Below, piece after piece: positions 1 to 8,942 of a stretch of 64,000 nt of DNA. The notes beneath the pieces are model-generated. The model had not been told where the DNA came from. It worked only from the letters and a program-made list of their open reading frames with translations, and did not search any database. How positions within the stretch are numbered: the first letter of the stretch is position 1; each line of letters opens with the position of its first letter. Source of the stretch: Caballeronia calidae (GTDB taxonomy: Bacteria > Pseudomonadota > Gammaproteobacteria > Burkholderiales > Burkholderiaceae); contig NZ_FCOX02000002.1 of NCBI RefSeq assembly GCF_900044055.2, positions 302,932-366,931 of the forward strand, in the 5' to 3' direction. The translations under genes were made by a program, and so were the position numbers.

Positions 1-1
1 C

Positions 2-151
2 GCCGCGTGCAAGACCCTGATGAAGGAAGGCGGCGTGATTCGCTCGGATGCGGTGCGTCATCCGCTCGCGCCGATGCATCCCGCCGTGCGCGAAGGGCTG
101 ATGAAAGTCGCGCGCAGGCTCGATCCGCTCGTGCTGCGCTGGGGACACTGA
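2..151 (+). CDS. C-terminal fragment, dihydrodipicolinate synthase (DapA) family
   Basis: The window opens inside this gene; about 49 codons and a TGA stop remain. The tail has the pattern of the last helices of DapA/N-acetylneuraminate lyase-type aldolases: an alanine/cysteine-rich stretch, a lysine, then 'GGVIRSDAVRHPLAPM' and a basic end. In that family the 'R-P-L-x-P-L/M' turn follows the last barrel helix. The catalytic Lys and Tyr lie upstream and are not visible, so the substrate cannot be inferred. The stop abuts the stop of the convergent LysR gene. It could be DapA proper or a catabolic homologue for keto-acids or sugar acids. Confidence 0.55.
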   Translation, partial: AACKTLMKEGGVIRSDAVRHPLAPMHPAVREGLMKVARRLDPLVLRWGH

Positions 152-1078
152 TCAACGGCGCGTTGCGGTCGAACGCTTCTTCTTCGGCTCCGCCTTCATC
201 GCGGGAACGCCCACGCGTTCCCGCAAATACTGCACGGCCCGCGCGCATCGCGCGGGCAGCGGCCATTCGGCGCGGCGAATGAGCCACATCGTATCGTGCA
301 CCGGCGCGCCGCACTCCACGACGGCGATCGCTTCCGGCTTGCCGAACGCGATGCGCGCATATCGCGGTATCACGGTAAAGCCGAGCCCGCGCGCGACGAA
401 CTCCAGAATGAGGCTGATCTGGTTGCTGTAGCCTTGCCGCCGCAGGCTGCCGACGCCCGGATTGCCCGGAAAGCGCCGGCTCAACAGGCGAATCGCCGTG
501 GCATGCCCTTCCGGATAGTCGATGAAGCCGAGCCGTTCGAGATCGCTCCACTCATGCACCTCCACGTTCGCGGGCACGACGAGTTCGAGCGGCTCCTCGA
601 TGAACTTGGTCGCTGCAAGACGCGGATCGTCGGGCTTCAATGCCACGATGCCCAGATCGTAACGGCTCTCCAGCACGGCTTCGAGCACTTCGGCATCCGG
701 CGCGAAACGATGGCGCATCGTCCATTCGGGGCGCTGCTGCTGCAGATCGAGCAATAGCGGAAACAGCACGAGCCCGATGCTGCCCCGCGTGATGAGGCCG
801 ATCTCGCCCGCTTCGTCCTCGCTGTCGGACAGGCGCGATGCGAGACGTTTGCCCGCCAGCTCCATTTCATCGCAGTAGTCGATGAGCGCCCTGCCCGCCG
901 GCGTGAGTTCGATGCCACGCGGGCGGCGAACCACGAGCAGCCCCAGCTCGTCTTCGAGATGGCGGAGATGCTGGCTCACGGCGGCCTGCGTCAGATCGAG
1001 CCTTTCAGCGGCGCGCGTGAAGTTGCCGAGATCGACGAGCGCAAGAAAGGTGCGCAGCCATTGCGGATTGAGTATCAC
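152..1078 (-). CDS. LysR-family transcriptional regulator
   Basis: A 308-residue protein of normal LysR length. The winged helix-turn-helix fills about residues 5-64 ('FTRAAERLDLTQAAVSQHLRHLE'), followed by a linker helix and a type-2 periplasmic-binding-fold effector domain. It is divergent from the old yellow enzyme gene at 1190 across a 111-bp AT-rich gap, the classic LysR/target arrangement. It could also serve the gallate operon further right, but four genes lie between. The effector is unknown. The C-terminal tail is strongly basic (KKKR followed by TRR). Confidence 0.9.
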   Translation of the reverse strand: MILNPQWLRTFLALVDLGNFTRAAERLDLTQAAVSQHLRHLEDELGLLVVRRPRGIELTPAGRALIDYCDEMELAGKRLASRLSDSEDEAGEIGLITRGSIGLVLFPLLLDLQQQRPEWTMRHRFAPDAEVLEAVLESRYDLGIVALKPDDPRLAATKFIEEPLELVVPANVEVHEWSDLERLGFIDYPEGHATAIRLLSRRFPGNPGVGSLRRQGYSNQISLILEFVARGLGFTVIPRYARIAFGKPEAIAVVECGAPVHDTMWLIRRAEWPLPARCARAVQYLRERVGVPAMKAEPKKKRSTATRR

Positions 1079-1189
1079 GAAAATTTATTGATTCGATAAT
1101 CTGCGGATAGTTTTCATTATGACACTGACCGTTTATCCTCGAGACCTCAATTCAATTCGACTTCGGTCATCCGAACCAGAGAATCTCAG

Positions 1190-2290
1190 ATGTCAGCACT
1201 CTTCGCTCCGTTCAAACTGAAGGACGTCACGCTGCGCAATCGCATCGCCATTCCGCCGATGTGCCAGTACAGCGCCATCGACGGCTTCGTCAACGACTGG
1301 CACCTCAGTCATTATGCGAGCCTGGCGCGCGGCGGCGCGGGCCTCGTGATCGTCGAGGCGACGGGCGTGTCGCCGGAAGGCCGCATCACGCCGGGCTGCA
1401 CGGGCCTCTGGGACGACGCGCACATCGAAGGCATGAAGCGCGTTGCCGAGGCGATCAAGGCGGCGGGCGCGGTGCCCGGCATCCAGATCGCGCATGCGGG
1501 CCGCAAGGCGAGCGCGAACCGTCCGTGGGAAGGCGACGATCACATCTCCCCCGACGATGCGCGCGGCTGGGACACGCTCGCGCCTTCGGCCGTCGCGTTC
1601 GGCGCGGGCCTGCCGAAAGTGCCGAAGGCGATGAGCCTGGACGACATCGAGCGCGTGAAGGCGGACTTCGCGGCGGCCGCGCGCCGTGCACGTGAAGCGG
1701 GCTTCGAATGGCTCGAACTGCACTTCGCGCACGGCTATCTCGCGCAGAGCTTCTTCTCCGTCGATGCGAACCAGCGCGATGACGAATACGGCGGCGATCT
1801 CGCGGGGCGCAGCCGCTTCCTCGTCGAGACCTTCGATGCGGTGCGCGAAGTGTGGCCGCAGAACCTGCCGTTGACGGCGCGTTTCGGCGTCATCGAATAC
1901 GATGGCCGCGATGAAGCCACGCTGAAGGAGTCGATCGAACTGACGAAGACCTTGCGCCGCAAAGGCCTCGATCTGATGAGCGTGAGCGTCGGCTTTTCCA
2001 CGCCTGCTGCGCGCATTCCGTGGGGTCCGGCGTTTCTCGGCCCGATAGCGGAACGCGTGCGGCGTGAAGCGGAGATTCCCGTTGCATCGGCATGGGGTTT
2101 CGATTCGCCGCCCAACGCGGAACACGCTGTCGAATCAGGTCAGCTCGACCTCGTGATGATCGGCCGCGCGCATCTTTCGAATCCGCATTGGCCGTATCAG
2201 GCAGCGAAGCAGTTGAAGGTCGAGCGGCCTTCGTGGGCCTTGCCCGCGCCGTATGCGCATTGGCTCGAACGCTACGCCGTGGCGGAATGA
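1190..2290 (+). CDS. NADH:flavin oxidoreductase, old yellow enzyme family (XenA/YqjM type)
   Basis: A 366-residue FMN-dependent ene-reductase. Residues typical of the thermophilic-like/XenA class are visible at the positions described for Pseudomonas XenA: Cys25 and Tyr27 ('PPMCQYS'), His178 and His181 with Tyr183 ('HFAHGY'), and Trp358 near the C-terminus. Such enzymes use NAD(P)H to reduce alpha,beta-unsaturated carbonyls, quinones or nitro compounds in the cytosol. It is divergent from the LysR gene at 152-1078 and is followed by a strong terminator hairpin, so it is probably monocistronic. The physiological substrate is not deducible; nearby aromatic catabolism suggests an enone or quinone. 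Confidence 0.92.
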   Translation: MSALFAPFKLKDVTLRNRIAIPPMCQYSAIDGFVNDWHLSHYASLARGGAGLVIVEATGVSPEGRITPGCTGLWDDAHIEGMKRVAEAIKAAGAVPGIQIAHAGRKASANRPWEGDDHISPDDARGWDTLAPSAVAFGAGLPKVPKAMSLDDIERVKADFAAAARRAREAGFEWLELHFAHGYLAQSFFSVDANQRDDEYGGDLAGRSRFLVETFDAVREVWPQNLPLTARFGVIEYDGRDEATLKESIELTKTLRRKGLDLMSVSVGFSTPAARIPWGPAFLGPIAERVRREAEIPVASAWGFDSPPNAEHAVESGQLDLVMIGRAHLSNPHWPYQAAKQLKVERPSWALPAPYAHWLERYAVAE

Positions 2291-2311
2291 GCGTGGGGTG
2301 CTCGTGATGTG

Positions 2312-2357
2312 AAAAGGCGCGCAGTGGCTAGTTCAGCCGCTGCGCGCCTTGTTTATT
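2312..2357 (+). terminator. Rho-independent terminator after the old yellow enzyme gene
   Basis: A perfect 11-bp stem (2314-2324 with 2340-2350, AAGGCGCGCAG / CTGCGCGCCTT) encloses a second small stem (GGCT/AGCC) and is followed by GTTTATT on the plus strand. On the minus strand the hairpin is followed by TTTTC, so it may also stop the gallate operon arriving from the right. Confidence 0.85.
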
Positions 2358-2376
2358 GCACTTGCAACTATCTCGG

Positions 2377-3075
2377 TCAGCAGGGCTCCATGCCATGCTG
2401 TACTTTTGTGCTCTCGGCATCGCGTGAAGCCAGAAACGCAAGGAACGCGCGAGCGAGTTGCGGCGCGTTGGCGTTTGCGCATACCGCGCCCTCGAACACC
2501 GTCAACGTCTGAATCTCCGGCGGCAACATGCCGAGCACGTCGATGCCCGCCACGCCGGTCATTTCACTCATCTGCTGAAAGCCCAGTTCGAGTTCGCCCC
2601 GCGCGATGAGCGTGCCCACCGCGACGCCCGGCTGCGCCTGCACGATGCGCGACGCGATGCGTTCCGCAATGCCCCAACGCTCGAACAGATGCGTCAGATA
2701 GACGCCGCTCGGCCCCGTCGAATAGCCGATGCTGCGCGCCGCCAGCACCGCGTCGCGCACGGCAGTTTCATCGCCGATGGAAGGATGCGGCGCGCCGGAA
2801 GCAACCGCGACCGCGATACCCGAGCGCGCGATGCGCACGCGGCTCGTCGCATCGATACGTCCCGAAGCTGCGAGACGTTCGACCGCATCGGATGCCAGCA
2901 CGACGATATCGAACGCCTCGCCTGCCTCGATACGCTTTGCCGCCGCGACGCCGCCCACCGATTCGATCGCGACACGCTGCCCCGATTTCGCTTCGAACGC
3001 AGCGGCGAGATCGTCGAGCACCTGGCGCGTCGCCATCGACGAGATGCCGGTGAGTGTCATCGTCATGTCAGCCAT
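2377..3075 (-). CDS. ModA-like substrate-binding-domain protein without signal peptide
   Basis: A 232-residue protein with the type-2 periplasmic-binding fold of molybdate/tungstate-binding ModA proteins: start strand 'LTGISSMA', then 'LAAAFEAKSGQRV', 'IEAGEAFDIVVLAS' and, later, a 'GPSGVYL' loop. Unlike ModA it starts directly in the domain with no signal sequence, so it should be cytosolic, and no ABC permease or ATPase is adjacent. Its ATG overlaps the LigK stop (TGATG), so it is translationally coupled as the last gene of the gallate operon. The pathway's 4-oxalomesaconate tautomerase (GalD/LigU) is absent here, so an enzymatic or sensory role is possible. The function is not established from sequence. 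Confidence 0.8.
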   Translation of the reverse strand: MADMTMTLTGISSMATRQVLDDLAAAFEAKSGQRVAIESVGGVAAAKRIEAGEAFDIVVLASDAVERLAASGRIDATSRVRIARSGIAVAVASGAPHPSIGDETAVRDAVLAARSIGYSTGPSGVYLTHLFERWGIAERIASRIVQAQPGVAVGTLIARGELELGFQQMSEMTGVAGIDVLGMLPPEIQTLTVFEGAVCANANAPQLARAFLAFLASRDAESTKVQHGMEPC

Positions 3076-3758
3076 CAGTCGATATAGCGCAGACCCGCTT
3101 TTTCCAGCGGCTCCCGCATCTTGTACATGTCGAGGCCGAGCACGCCGCTCGCGAGCTTCGCGCGCTTCTCTTCTTCGAACGCCTCGCGCGCGATAGCCTT
3201 GTCGAGCACTTGCTGCGCCGATGCGCCGGGAACCACGACGACGCCGTCGTCATCCGCGACGATCACATCGCCGGGCGTGACCATCGCGCCTGCGCACACG
3301 ACCGGAATGTTCACCGAGCCGAGCGTCGCTTTCACCGTGCCTTTCGCGGAGATCGCCTTGCTCCACACGGGAAAGTTCATCTCCGTCAGCACGCGCACAT
3401 CGCGCACGCCGCCATCGATGATCAGCGCACGCGCGCCGCGCGCCTTGAAGCTCGTCGCGAGCAGATCGCCGAAGAAGCCATCGGTGTTCTCCGTCGTGCA
3501 TGCCGCCACGACGACATCGCCCGGCCTGATCTGTTCGGCAGCCACATGCAGCATCCAGTTGTCGCCCGGTTGCAGAAGCACCGTCACGGCCGTGCCGCTC
3601 GCCTGCGCGCCGACGTAGATCGGCCGCATGTAGGTCTTCATCAGGCCGACACGGCCCATTGCTTCGTGCACGGTCGCCGAGCCGAGCGCGCCGAGCTTGT
3701 CGGCGGCATCCGCGTTCGCGCGATCGATGTTGCGATACACCACGCCAAGTTCGTACAT
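3075..3758 (-). CDS. ligK: 4-carboxy-4-hydroxy-2-oxoadipate aldolase/oxaloacetate decarboxylase
   Basis: A 227-residue class II (metal-dependent) pyruvate aldolase of the RraA-like fold. It splits 4-carboxy-4-hydroxy-2-oxoadipate into pyruvate and oxaloacetate, the last step of the gallate and protocatechuate 4,5-cleavage routes. Visible signatures are 'ATVHEA', 'QPGDNW' (substrate loop), 'IDGGVRD' (the Arg-Asp pair that binds substrate and metal) and '[11 protein letters not shown]'. I chose the ATG at 3758 over the TTG at 3764 because AAGGGG lies eight bases before the ATG but only two before the TTG. The gene starts two bases after the ligJ stop and overlaps the next gene by one base. Confidence 0.92.
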   Translation of the reverse strand: MYELGVVYRNIDRANADAADKLGALGSATVHEAMGRVGLMKTYMRPIYVGAQASGTAVTVLLQPGDNWMLHVAAEQIRPGDVVVAACTTENTDGFFGDLLATSFKARGARALIIDGGVRDVRVLTEMNFPVWSKAISAKGTVKATLGSVNIPVVCAGAMVTPGDVIVADDDGVVVVPGASAQQVLDKAIAREAFEEEKRAKLASGVLGLDMYKMREPLEKAGLRYID

Positions 3759-3760
3759 GT

Positions 3761-4786
3761 TCAACGCCCCTTCGCTTTGAGCGCCGCATCCAGTCGCGGA
3801 TACACGCGGCGCGCGTTGCCTTCGTAAATCTTGTAGCGCGCTTCGGGCTCGATGTGCGCGGCCTCGACATAGCGCTTCGTATCGTCGAAATAGTGTCCCG
3901 TTTCAGGATCGATGCCACGCACCGCGCCGATCATTTCGCTTGCAAACAAAATGTTGTCGACGGGAATCACGCGCGTCAGCAGGTCGATGCCCGGCTGGTG
4001 ATACACGCAGGTATCGAAGAACACGTTGTTGAGCAAATGATCCTTCAGCAAGGGCTTTTTCAGCTCCTGCGCGAGACCGCGGAACCGTCCCCAGTGATAC
4101 GGCACCGCGCCGCCGCCATGCGGAATCACGAACTTGAGCGTCGGGAAATCGCGGAACAGATCGGACGTGAGGCACTGCATGAACGCGGTCGTGTCCGCAT
4201 TCAGGTAATGCGCGCCCGTCGTATGAAAACACGCGTTGCAGCTCGTGCTCACATGAATCATCGCGGGGATGTCGTACTCGACCATCTTCTCGTAGACCGG
4301 ATACCAGTAGCGGTCCGAGAGCGGCGGGCTCGTCCAGTGCCCGCCGGATGGATCCGGGTTCAGGTTGATCGCGACATTGCCGTATTGCTCGACGCACTTC
4401 ACGAGCTCGGGAATGCACGTCGATACATCGACGCCCGCACTTTGCGGCAGCATCGCCACGGGCACGAAGCTATCCGGGAACAACTGGCTCACGCGATAGC
4501 ACAGCTCGTTGCAGATCGCGGCCCACGTGCTCGACACTTCGAAGTCGCCGATGTGATGCGCCATGAAGCTCGCGCGCGGGCTGAACACGGTGAGATCGAG
4601 ACCGCGTTCGCGCATCAAACGAAGCTGATTGCTTTCGATCGATTCGCGCAGTTCGTCGTCGCTGATATGCAGCTCCGATGCCGCCGGCATCTCCGAAGGA
4701 TTCGTGATGCCGGCGATCTGCCGGTTGCGCCACGCTTCCAGCGCTTTCGGCGCGGTGGTGTAGTGGCCGTGAATGTCGATGATCAT
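3761..4786 (-). CDS. ligJ: 4-oxalomesaconate hydratase (LigJ type, amidohydrolase family)
   Basis: A 341-residue amidohydrolase-fold protein that hydrates 4-oxalomesaconate to 4-carboxy-4-hydroxy-2-oxoadipate. The N-terminal metal motif H-x-H is seen in 'DIHGHY', later metal or catalytic histidines in 'AMIHVSTS' and '[10 protein letters not shown]', and the closing region in 'NILFASEM'. This is the LigJ lineage of Sphingobium, not the unrelated PIG-L-type GalB hydratase of Pseudomonas putida. It sits between the MFS gene (15-base gap) and ligK (2-base gap) in one minus-strand operon. Length matches the family. Confidence 0.92.
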   Translation of the reverse strand: MIIDIHGHYTTAPKALEAWRNRQIAGITNPSEMPAASELHISDDELRESIESNQLRLMRERGLDLTVFSPRASFMAHHIGDFEVSSTWAAICNELCYRVSQLFPDSFVPVAMLPQSAGVDVSTCIPELVKCVEQYGNVAINLNPDPSGGHWTSPPLSDRYWYPVYEKMVEYDIPAMIHVSTSCNACFHTTGAHYLNADTTAFMQCLTSDLFRDFPTLKFVIPHGGGAVPYHWGRFRGLAQELKKPLLKDHLLNNVFFDTCVYHQPGIDLLTRVIPVDNILFASEMIGAVRGIDPETGHYFDDTKRYVEAAHIEPEARYKIYEGNARRVYPRLDAALKAKGR

Positions 4787-4801
4787 CCTTTACTCCAGGT
4801 A

Positions 4802-6151
4802 CTAGTGTGCTGCAGTCGTTTGTGCGTGCGCTTCGTCGGCATGCGTGCGTTGCGCGACGAGAATCGCGATGGCCGCGAGCGTCGCGGGCACGGCGAGCAT
4901 CGCGAGAATCGCGCCGAACTCCCAGCCGAGGCCGAGCAGCGCGCCGCCGAATGCGGAGCCGAAGATGCTGCCGAAGCGGCCCATGCCGAGCATCCAGCTC
5001 ACACCGGTTGCACGCGCAACCGTCGGATAACGTCCCGGCGCGAAGGCGTTGAGGCCCGTTTGCGCGCCGCTCATGCAGAAGCCCGCCGCGAACACGAGCA
5101 CCGCGAGCGACGACGACAGCGCGCCGATCCACGCAAGCCCGAGCACGCACACCGCGCCGCCGAGATACGCCGCGCTGATGACCGGCGCGGGCCGTGCCTT
5201 GTCCATGATCCATCCGACGATGATCGCGCCGATCGTGCCGCCGATCTGGAACATCGCCGTGACGTTGGCGGCCGCCGAGACGGTGAGGCCCGCGTCCTTC
5301 ATCAACGTCGGCAGCCAGCCGGTCAGCAGATAGATCACGAGCAGGCCCATGAAATACGTGGCCCACAGCGCGGCGGTCATCAGGCCATAGCCCTGCGAAA
5401 ACAGCACGCCGATGGGCTTCTTCGTCGGCAGCGGCGGTTCGTTCGACACGAAGGTTTCGCTGCCGTCGAAGCGCGCGCCGCACACGCGGCCGAGCACCTT
5501 GCCGATGCGCTGCGATGTCGCGCCCCGCACGGCGAGCAGACGCGCCGATTCGGGCAGCAGCCAGATCTGCAGCGGAATCAATGCGAGCGGCAGCGCGCCG
5601 CCGAAGATCAGCACCGAGCGCCAGCCATGCACGGGAATCAGCCATCCCGCGAGGAAGCCGATCAACGCCGAGCCGAGATTGAAGCCCGTGAACATGATCG
5701 TGATGAGCAATGCGCGCTTGCGTTGCGGCGCGTATTCGGAGAGCAGCGTCGTCGTGTTGGGCATCGCGGCGCCGAGGCCGATGCCCGTCAATACGCGCAG
5801 AATCGCCATGCTCGACGGCGAGTTCGTGAACGCGGTCGCGATCGTGAACACGCCGAAGAGGAACACGGAGGTGATCAACACCCACTTGCGTCCGATGCGA
5901 TCCGATGCCGGACCCGCCGCCAATGCACCGATCACGAGACCGATGGGCGCCGCGCTCATCACGAGCCCGAACGCGGGCCGCGAGATATGCCAGTCCGCGA
6001 TGATCGAAGGCGCGACGAAGCCCATGATCGCGACGTCCATGCCGTCCGCCATCACGATCAGAAAGCACAGCGCCACCAGCAGCCACTGGTATGCGGAAAT
6101 GGGCCGTTCGTCGATGAAGCCCTTGATGTCGATCGTTTTACCGCTGTTCAT
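4802..6151 (-). CDS. MFS transporter, aromatic acid:H+ symporter family (gallate importer candidate)
   Basis: A 449-residue, twelve-helix major facilitator. Family marks of the aromatic acid:H+ symporters are visible: an Asp-containing first helix ('ADGMDVAIMGF') and the loop 2-3 motif 'GPASDRIGRKW'. It lies between the dioxygenase and hydratase genes, so the best guess is proton-coupled uptake of gallate or a related hydroxybenzoate, like GalT or PcaK. A short hydrophilic N-terminus (about 20 residues) precedes helix 1. The exact substrate is inferred from context only. Confidence 0.9.
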   Translation of the reverse strand: MNSGKTIDIKGFIDERPISAYQWLLVALCFLIVMADGMDVAIMGFVAPSIIADWHISRPAFGLVMSAAPIGLVIGALAAGPASDRIGRKWVLITSVFLFGVFTIATAFTNSPSSMAILRVLTGIGLGAAMPNTTTLLSEYAPQRKRALLITIMFTGFNLGSALIGFLAGWLIPVHGWRSVLIFGGALPLALIPLQIWLLPESARLLAVRGATSQRIGKVLGRVCGARFDGSETFVSNEPPLPTKKPIGVLFSQGYGLMTAALWATYFMGLLVIYLLTGWLPTLMKDAGLTVSAAANVTAMFQIGGTIGAIIVGWIMDKARPAPVISAAYLGGAVCVLGLAWIGALSSSLAVLVFAAGFCMSGAQTGLNAFAPGRYPTVARATGVSWMLGMGRFGSIFGSAFGGALLGLGWEFGAILAMLAVPATLAAIAILVAQRTHADEAHAQTTAAH

Positions 6152-6178
6152 GTTTGTCTCCGTCTCCTTTGTTGGCCT

Positions 6179-7480
6179 TTATTGCTTGCCCTTTTCCGCC
6201 TTGTCCCAGTCGAGCTTGCCCGCGCCCTTGCCCGCGACCGAGTACAGCGCGCCGGGCGCATTGCGCGTCTTCTGGAATTCTTCGAGCGTTTCGCCACGCA
6301 TCGCGGCATAGATATGCAGGTTCGATATGCCCGTCACCGCGCCGAGCTTTTCGAGCATGAAGAAGATCACGCCGTAATGAAGCAGGCCGCGCCAGTCGCG
6401 TCGGCGAATGAGGTCGCGTTCCTGCTCGCTGAGGCCTGCCGCTTCGAAGCTCGCTTCCTCGTCGCGCCTGAACGCCTCGCGATGCTCCGGCTCGACCATG
6501 CGATGCAGATAATCGTTGATGCGATATGCGCGGACCGCCGTTTCGATCGAGAACGGATAGGTGCCTTCGAGCTTCTCGACATCGGTCAGTTGCACGGCCA
6601 TCTTCTGACGATGACGCTCGACGATCGCGGGCTTCGTCACACTGTCCTCGCCTTCATAGATCGCCGTCGCGATGCCGGCCATCGACGGCAGGTAATAGCT
6701 GCGATGCTTGCACACGACATTCGACGACAACGCGCCGCGCATCGTGAGCCACATGATCACTTCGGCGCCTTCATAGCCGCCGAGCGCCGCGTATTCCGCG
6801 ATGGTCATATCCGCGAGTTGCTCGGGATCGCGCTCGAAGAGATCGAGGAAACGCGCATCCCATTCCGTGTTGTTGAAGCCCGAGCGCTCGCCATGCACCT
6901 GATGCGAGAGACCGCCCGTTGCGAGAATCGCGACCTTGATATCTTCCGGATAACTTTCGATTGCACGGCGCAGCGCCTGGCCGAGCTTGTAGAAGCGCCG
7001 AGCGCTCGGCACGGGCAATTGCAGCACGCCCATTTGCAGCGGCACGAGCTTGACCGGCCATTCGGGCTTGTGCGGGCACAGCATCGAAAGCGGCGAGAAG
7101 CAGCCGTGATCGAGCGGCTTGTTCTGGAAGAACGACATATCGAACTCGTCGGTCATGAGCGACGTGCCGATATGCGCGGCGAGCGCAGGATGACCTTTGA
7201 TCGGCGGCAGATCGCGCGCGCCGCCGCCTTCGTCCGCGACGCGCCATTCCGGGCCCACGCCGAGCGCGAACGCCGAATAGTGATCGAAAAAGAACGACGT
7301 GACGTGGTCGTTATAGATCGTGACGATGACATCGGGCCGCTTCTCCGCGAGCCAGTTCGCGACCGGCGCGAAGTTCTCGAAGATCGGCGCCCAGACGGGA
7401 TCGTCGCGCTTGTTCTTGTCGAACGCGAAACCGATGGTCGGTGTGTGCGAGGCGGCAATGCCTCCGATGATCCGTGCCAT
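6179..7480 (-). CDS. galA: Gallate dioxygenase (LigB-LigA fusion, class III extradiol)
   Basis: A 433-residue non-heme Fe(II) extradiol dioxygenase that opens the gallate ring to 4-oxalomesaconate. The N-terminal LigB-type domain carries the expected ligands His12 ('ASHTPT') and His59 ('YNDHV'), a catalytic His in 'PLDHGC' (residue 125) and another in 'GGLSHQVHG', with the third metal ligand likely Glu240 ('EGAEVIMW'). A LigA-like domain is fused at the C-terminus, as in GalA/DesB and unlike the two-subunit protocatechuate 4,5-dioxygenase. It is first in the operon, with a good ribosome site (AAGGAG, eight bases before ATG). Some activity on protocatechuate cannot be excluded. Confidence 0.9.
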   Translation of the reverse strand: MARIIGGIAASHTPTIGFAFDKNKRDDPVWAPIFENFAPVANWLAEKRPDVIVTIYNDHVTSFFFDHYSAFALGVGPEWRVADEGGGARDLPPIKGHPALAAHIGTSLMTDEFDMSFFQNKPLDHGCFSPLSMLCPHKPEWPVKLVPLQMGVLQLPVPSARRFYKLGQALRRAIESYPEDIKVAILATGGLSHQVHGERSGFNNTEWDARFLDLFERDPEQLADMTIAEYAALGGYEGAEVIMWLTMRGALSSNVVCKHRSYYLPSMAGIATAIYEGEDSVTKPAIVERHRQKMAVQLTDVEKLEGTYPFSIETAVRAYRINDYLHRMVEPEHREAFRRDEEASFEAAGLSEQERDLIRRRDWRGLLHYGVIFFMLEKLGAVTGISNLHIYAAMRGETLEEFQKTRNAPGALYSVAGKGAGKLDWDKAEKGKQ

Positions 7481-7777
7481 GTGCGCTACTCCTTCAGAAT
7501 GCGTGGCCGAGCGGGCTTGCTTTAGGGAAACTGAAGCCGAAGGGTAGCGAGGAATGGCGCGTGGCGGGTGCTACGTGTTAACCAGAGGTTTGCCTGTCTG
7601 GATGGGGTTCCGGCATGGGGAAAGGCCGCTGGGGCGCGGCGGAGCGAGCGGTGCGCCGCGCTCGCGTGATGGTCACGCCGATAAATAAAACTGATGGCGC
7701 GTGAAGCAGGACGCAAGATGGCCGGTCCGAGCCGTGAGACCATGCGCGATACAGGGTCCAGAACCGGAGCTATCGAT
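7481..7777. promoter_or_regulatory. Divergent intergenic region of the gallate operon and a SnoaL-like gene
   Basis: A 297-bp non-coding gap that must hold the promoter of the minus-strand gallate operon and that of the plus-strand gene at 7778. No convincing -35/-10 pair or operator dyad was seen by eye. Small reading frames inside have no ribosome site and odd composition. Confidence 0.4.
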
Positions 7778-8164
7778 ATGAACGGAGCCGAGCTTACGGA
7801 TATCTATCGCGGCTACATCGCCTGCCTGAACGCGCAAGACTGGCCGCGTCTCGGCATGTTCGTTCATGATGCGCTGCGCTATAACGGCCGGGCGCTGACC
7901 GTCGATGATTATCGCGAGATGCTGAGGAAAGACTTCCGGGAAATCCCCGATCTCGTCTTCGATATTCAACTGCTGATTGCCGAGCCGCCGCACGTGGCGT
8001 GCCGCCTTCGGTTCGACTGCACGCCGAAGGCGGACTTCATGGGTTTGCACGTCGACGGGAAACGTGTCGTGTTTTGCGAGAACGTGTTCTATGCGTTTCG
8101 CGACGGGCGGATCGAGAATGTGTGGTCGGTGATCGATAAGGCGGCGATCGAAGGGCAGATCTAG
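7778..8164 (+). CDS. SnoaL-like/polyketide cyclase family protein
   Basis: A 128-residue cone-shaped alpha+beta barrel protein of the SnoaL/NTF2 type: N-terminal helix 'IYRGYIACLNAQDW', 'HDALRYNGRALTVDDYREM', then strands ending 'ENVFYAFRDGRIENVWSVIDKAAI'. Such small proteins act as cyclases, isomerases or hydrolases, or have lost activity; the role here is unknown. The ATG at 7778 is preferred over the upstream 7694 start because the fold begins there and CCGGAGC precedes it. Its TAG stop overlaps the TAG stop of the convergent ABC ATPase gene within the palindrome CTAG. Confidence 0.8.
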   Translation: MNGAELTDIYRGYIACLNAQDWPRLGMFVHDALRYNGRALTVDDYREMLRKDFREIPDLVFDIQLLIAEPPHVACRLRFDCTPKADFMGLHVDGKRVVFCENVFYAFRDGRIENVWSVIDKAAIEGQI

Positions 8165-8931
8165 CTCACTTCCGTAAAGAACGTCCCCACGATATCGTCG
8201 CGCAACTTGCCGACGCCGCGATCACCCAGCTTCCGCGGCCTCGGCAGCCCCACTTCGATCACCTCCCCGATCCTGCCCGGCCGCGCCTGCATCACCACGA
8301 TCCGGTCCGAAAGCAGCACCGCCTCTTCCACATCATGCGTGACGAGCACCATCGTGATCCGTTCGTGCTCCCATATCCGCTGCAATTCGACCTGCAAACG
8401 CGCGCGCGTGAGCGCATCGAGCGCGCCGAGCGGTTCGTCGAGCAACAAGAGACGCGGCCGGTTCACGAGCCCTCGCGCAATCGCGACACGCTGCGCCATG
8501 CCACCCGACAACTGATGCGGATAATGCCGCTCATAACCGTTCAGCCCGACGAGCGCGACATGCTCCGCCACCGCACGCGCCTTCTCCGCTTTCGATAGCG
8601 GTGCATTGCGCAATGCAACGGCCACGTTCTGCTCCACATTCAGCCACGGAAACAGCCGATGATCCTGAAACACGATCCCGCGCGACAAGTCCGTCGTCAC
8701 GACGCGCTCGCCGCCGAACTCGATCTCGCCATCATGATCGCCGTCGAGTCCCGCGATGAGCCGCAGCAACGTCGACTTCCCGCAACCGCTCGCCCCGACG
8801 ATGCTCACGAACTCCCCCGTCGCAATCGAAAGATCGATGCGATCGAGAACCGGCGACGCATCGTCGCCATTGAACCGCTTGCCAACATGCCGCAGCGTCA
8901 AACCACTGTCTTGCTCGATTACCGTCGTCAT
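8161..8931 (-). CDS. ABC transporter ATP-binding protein, nitrate/sulfonate/taurine type
   Basis: A 256-residue cytosolic ATPase of the SsuB/TauB class. It shows Walker A 'GASGCGKST', a Q-loop ('FQDHRLFPWLNVEQNV', typical of this class), signature 'LSGGMAQRVAIARGL', Walker B 'LLLLDEPLGALD' and the H-loop 'LVTHDVEEA'. The start at 8931 (MTTVIEQ) is used; the frame stays open further upstream but would run into the permease gene. It is the last gene of an import operon with two permeases and a binding protein. Confidence 0.93.
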   Translation of the reverse strand: MTTVIEQDSGLTLRHVGKRFNGDDASPVLDRIDLSIATGEFVSIVGASGCGKSTLLRLIAGLDGDHDGEIEFGGERVVTTDLSRGIVFQDHRLFPWLNVEQNVAVALRNAPLSKAEKARAVAEHVALVGLNGYERHYPHQLSGGMAQRVAIARGLVNRPRLLLLDEPLGALDALTRARLQVELQRIWEHERITMVLVTHDVEEAVLLSDRIVVMQARPGRIGEVIEVGLPRPRKLGDRGVGKLRDDIVGTFFTEVS

Positions 8932-8942
8932 CTGGATTCTCC

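Noticed and set aside
3659..7525. 1288-codon open frame on the plus strand
   Set aside because: Antisense shadow of the well-identified gallate operon; Arg/His/Ala-rich composition, no family features. Such long antisense frames are common in GC-rich DNA.
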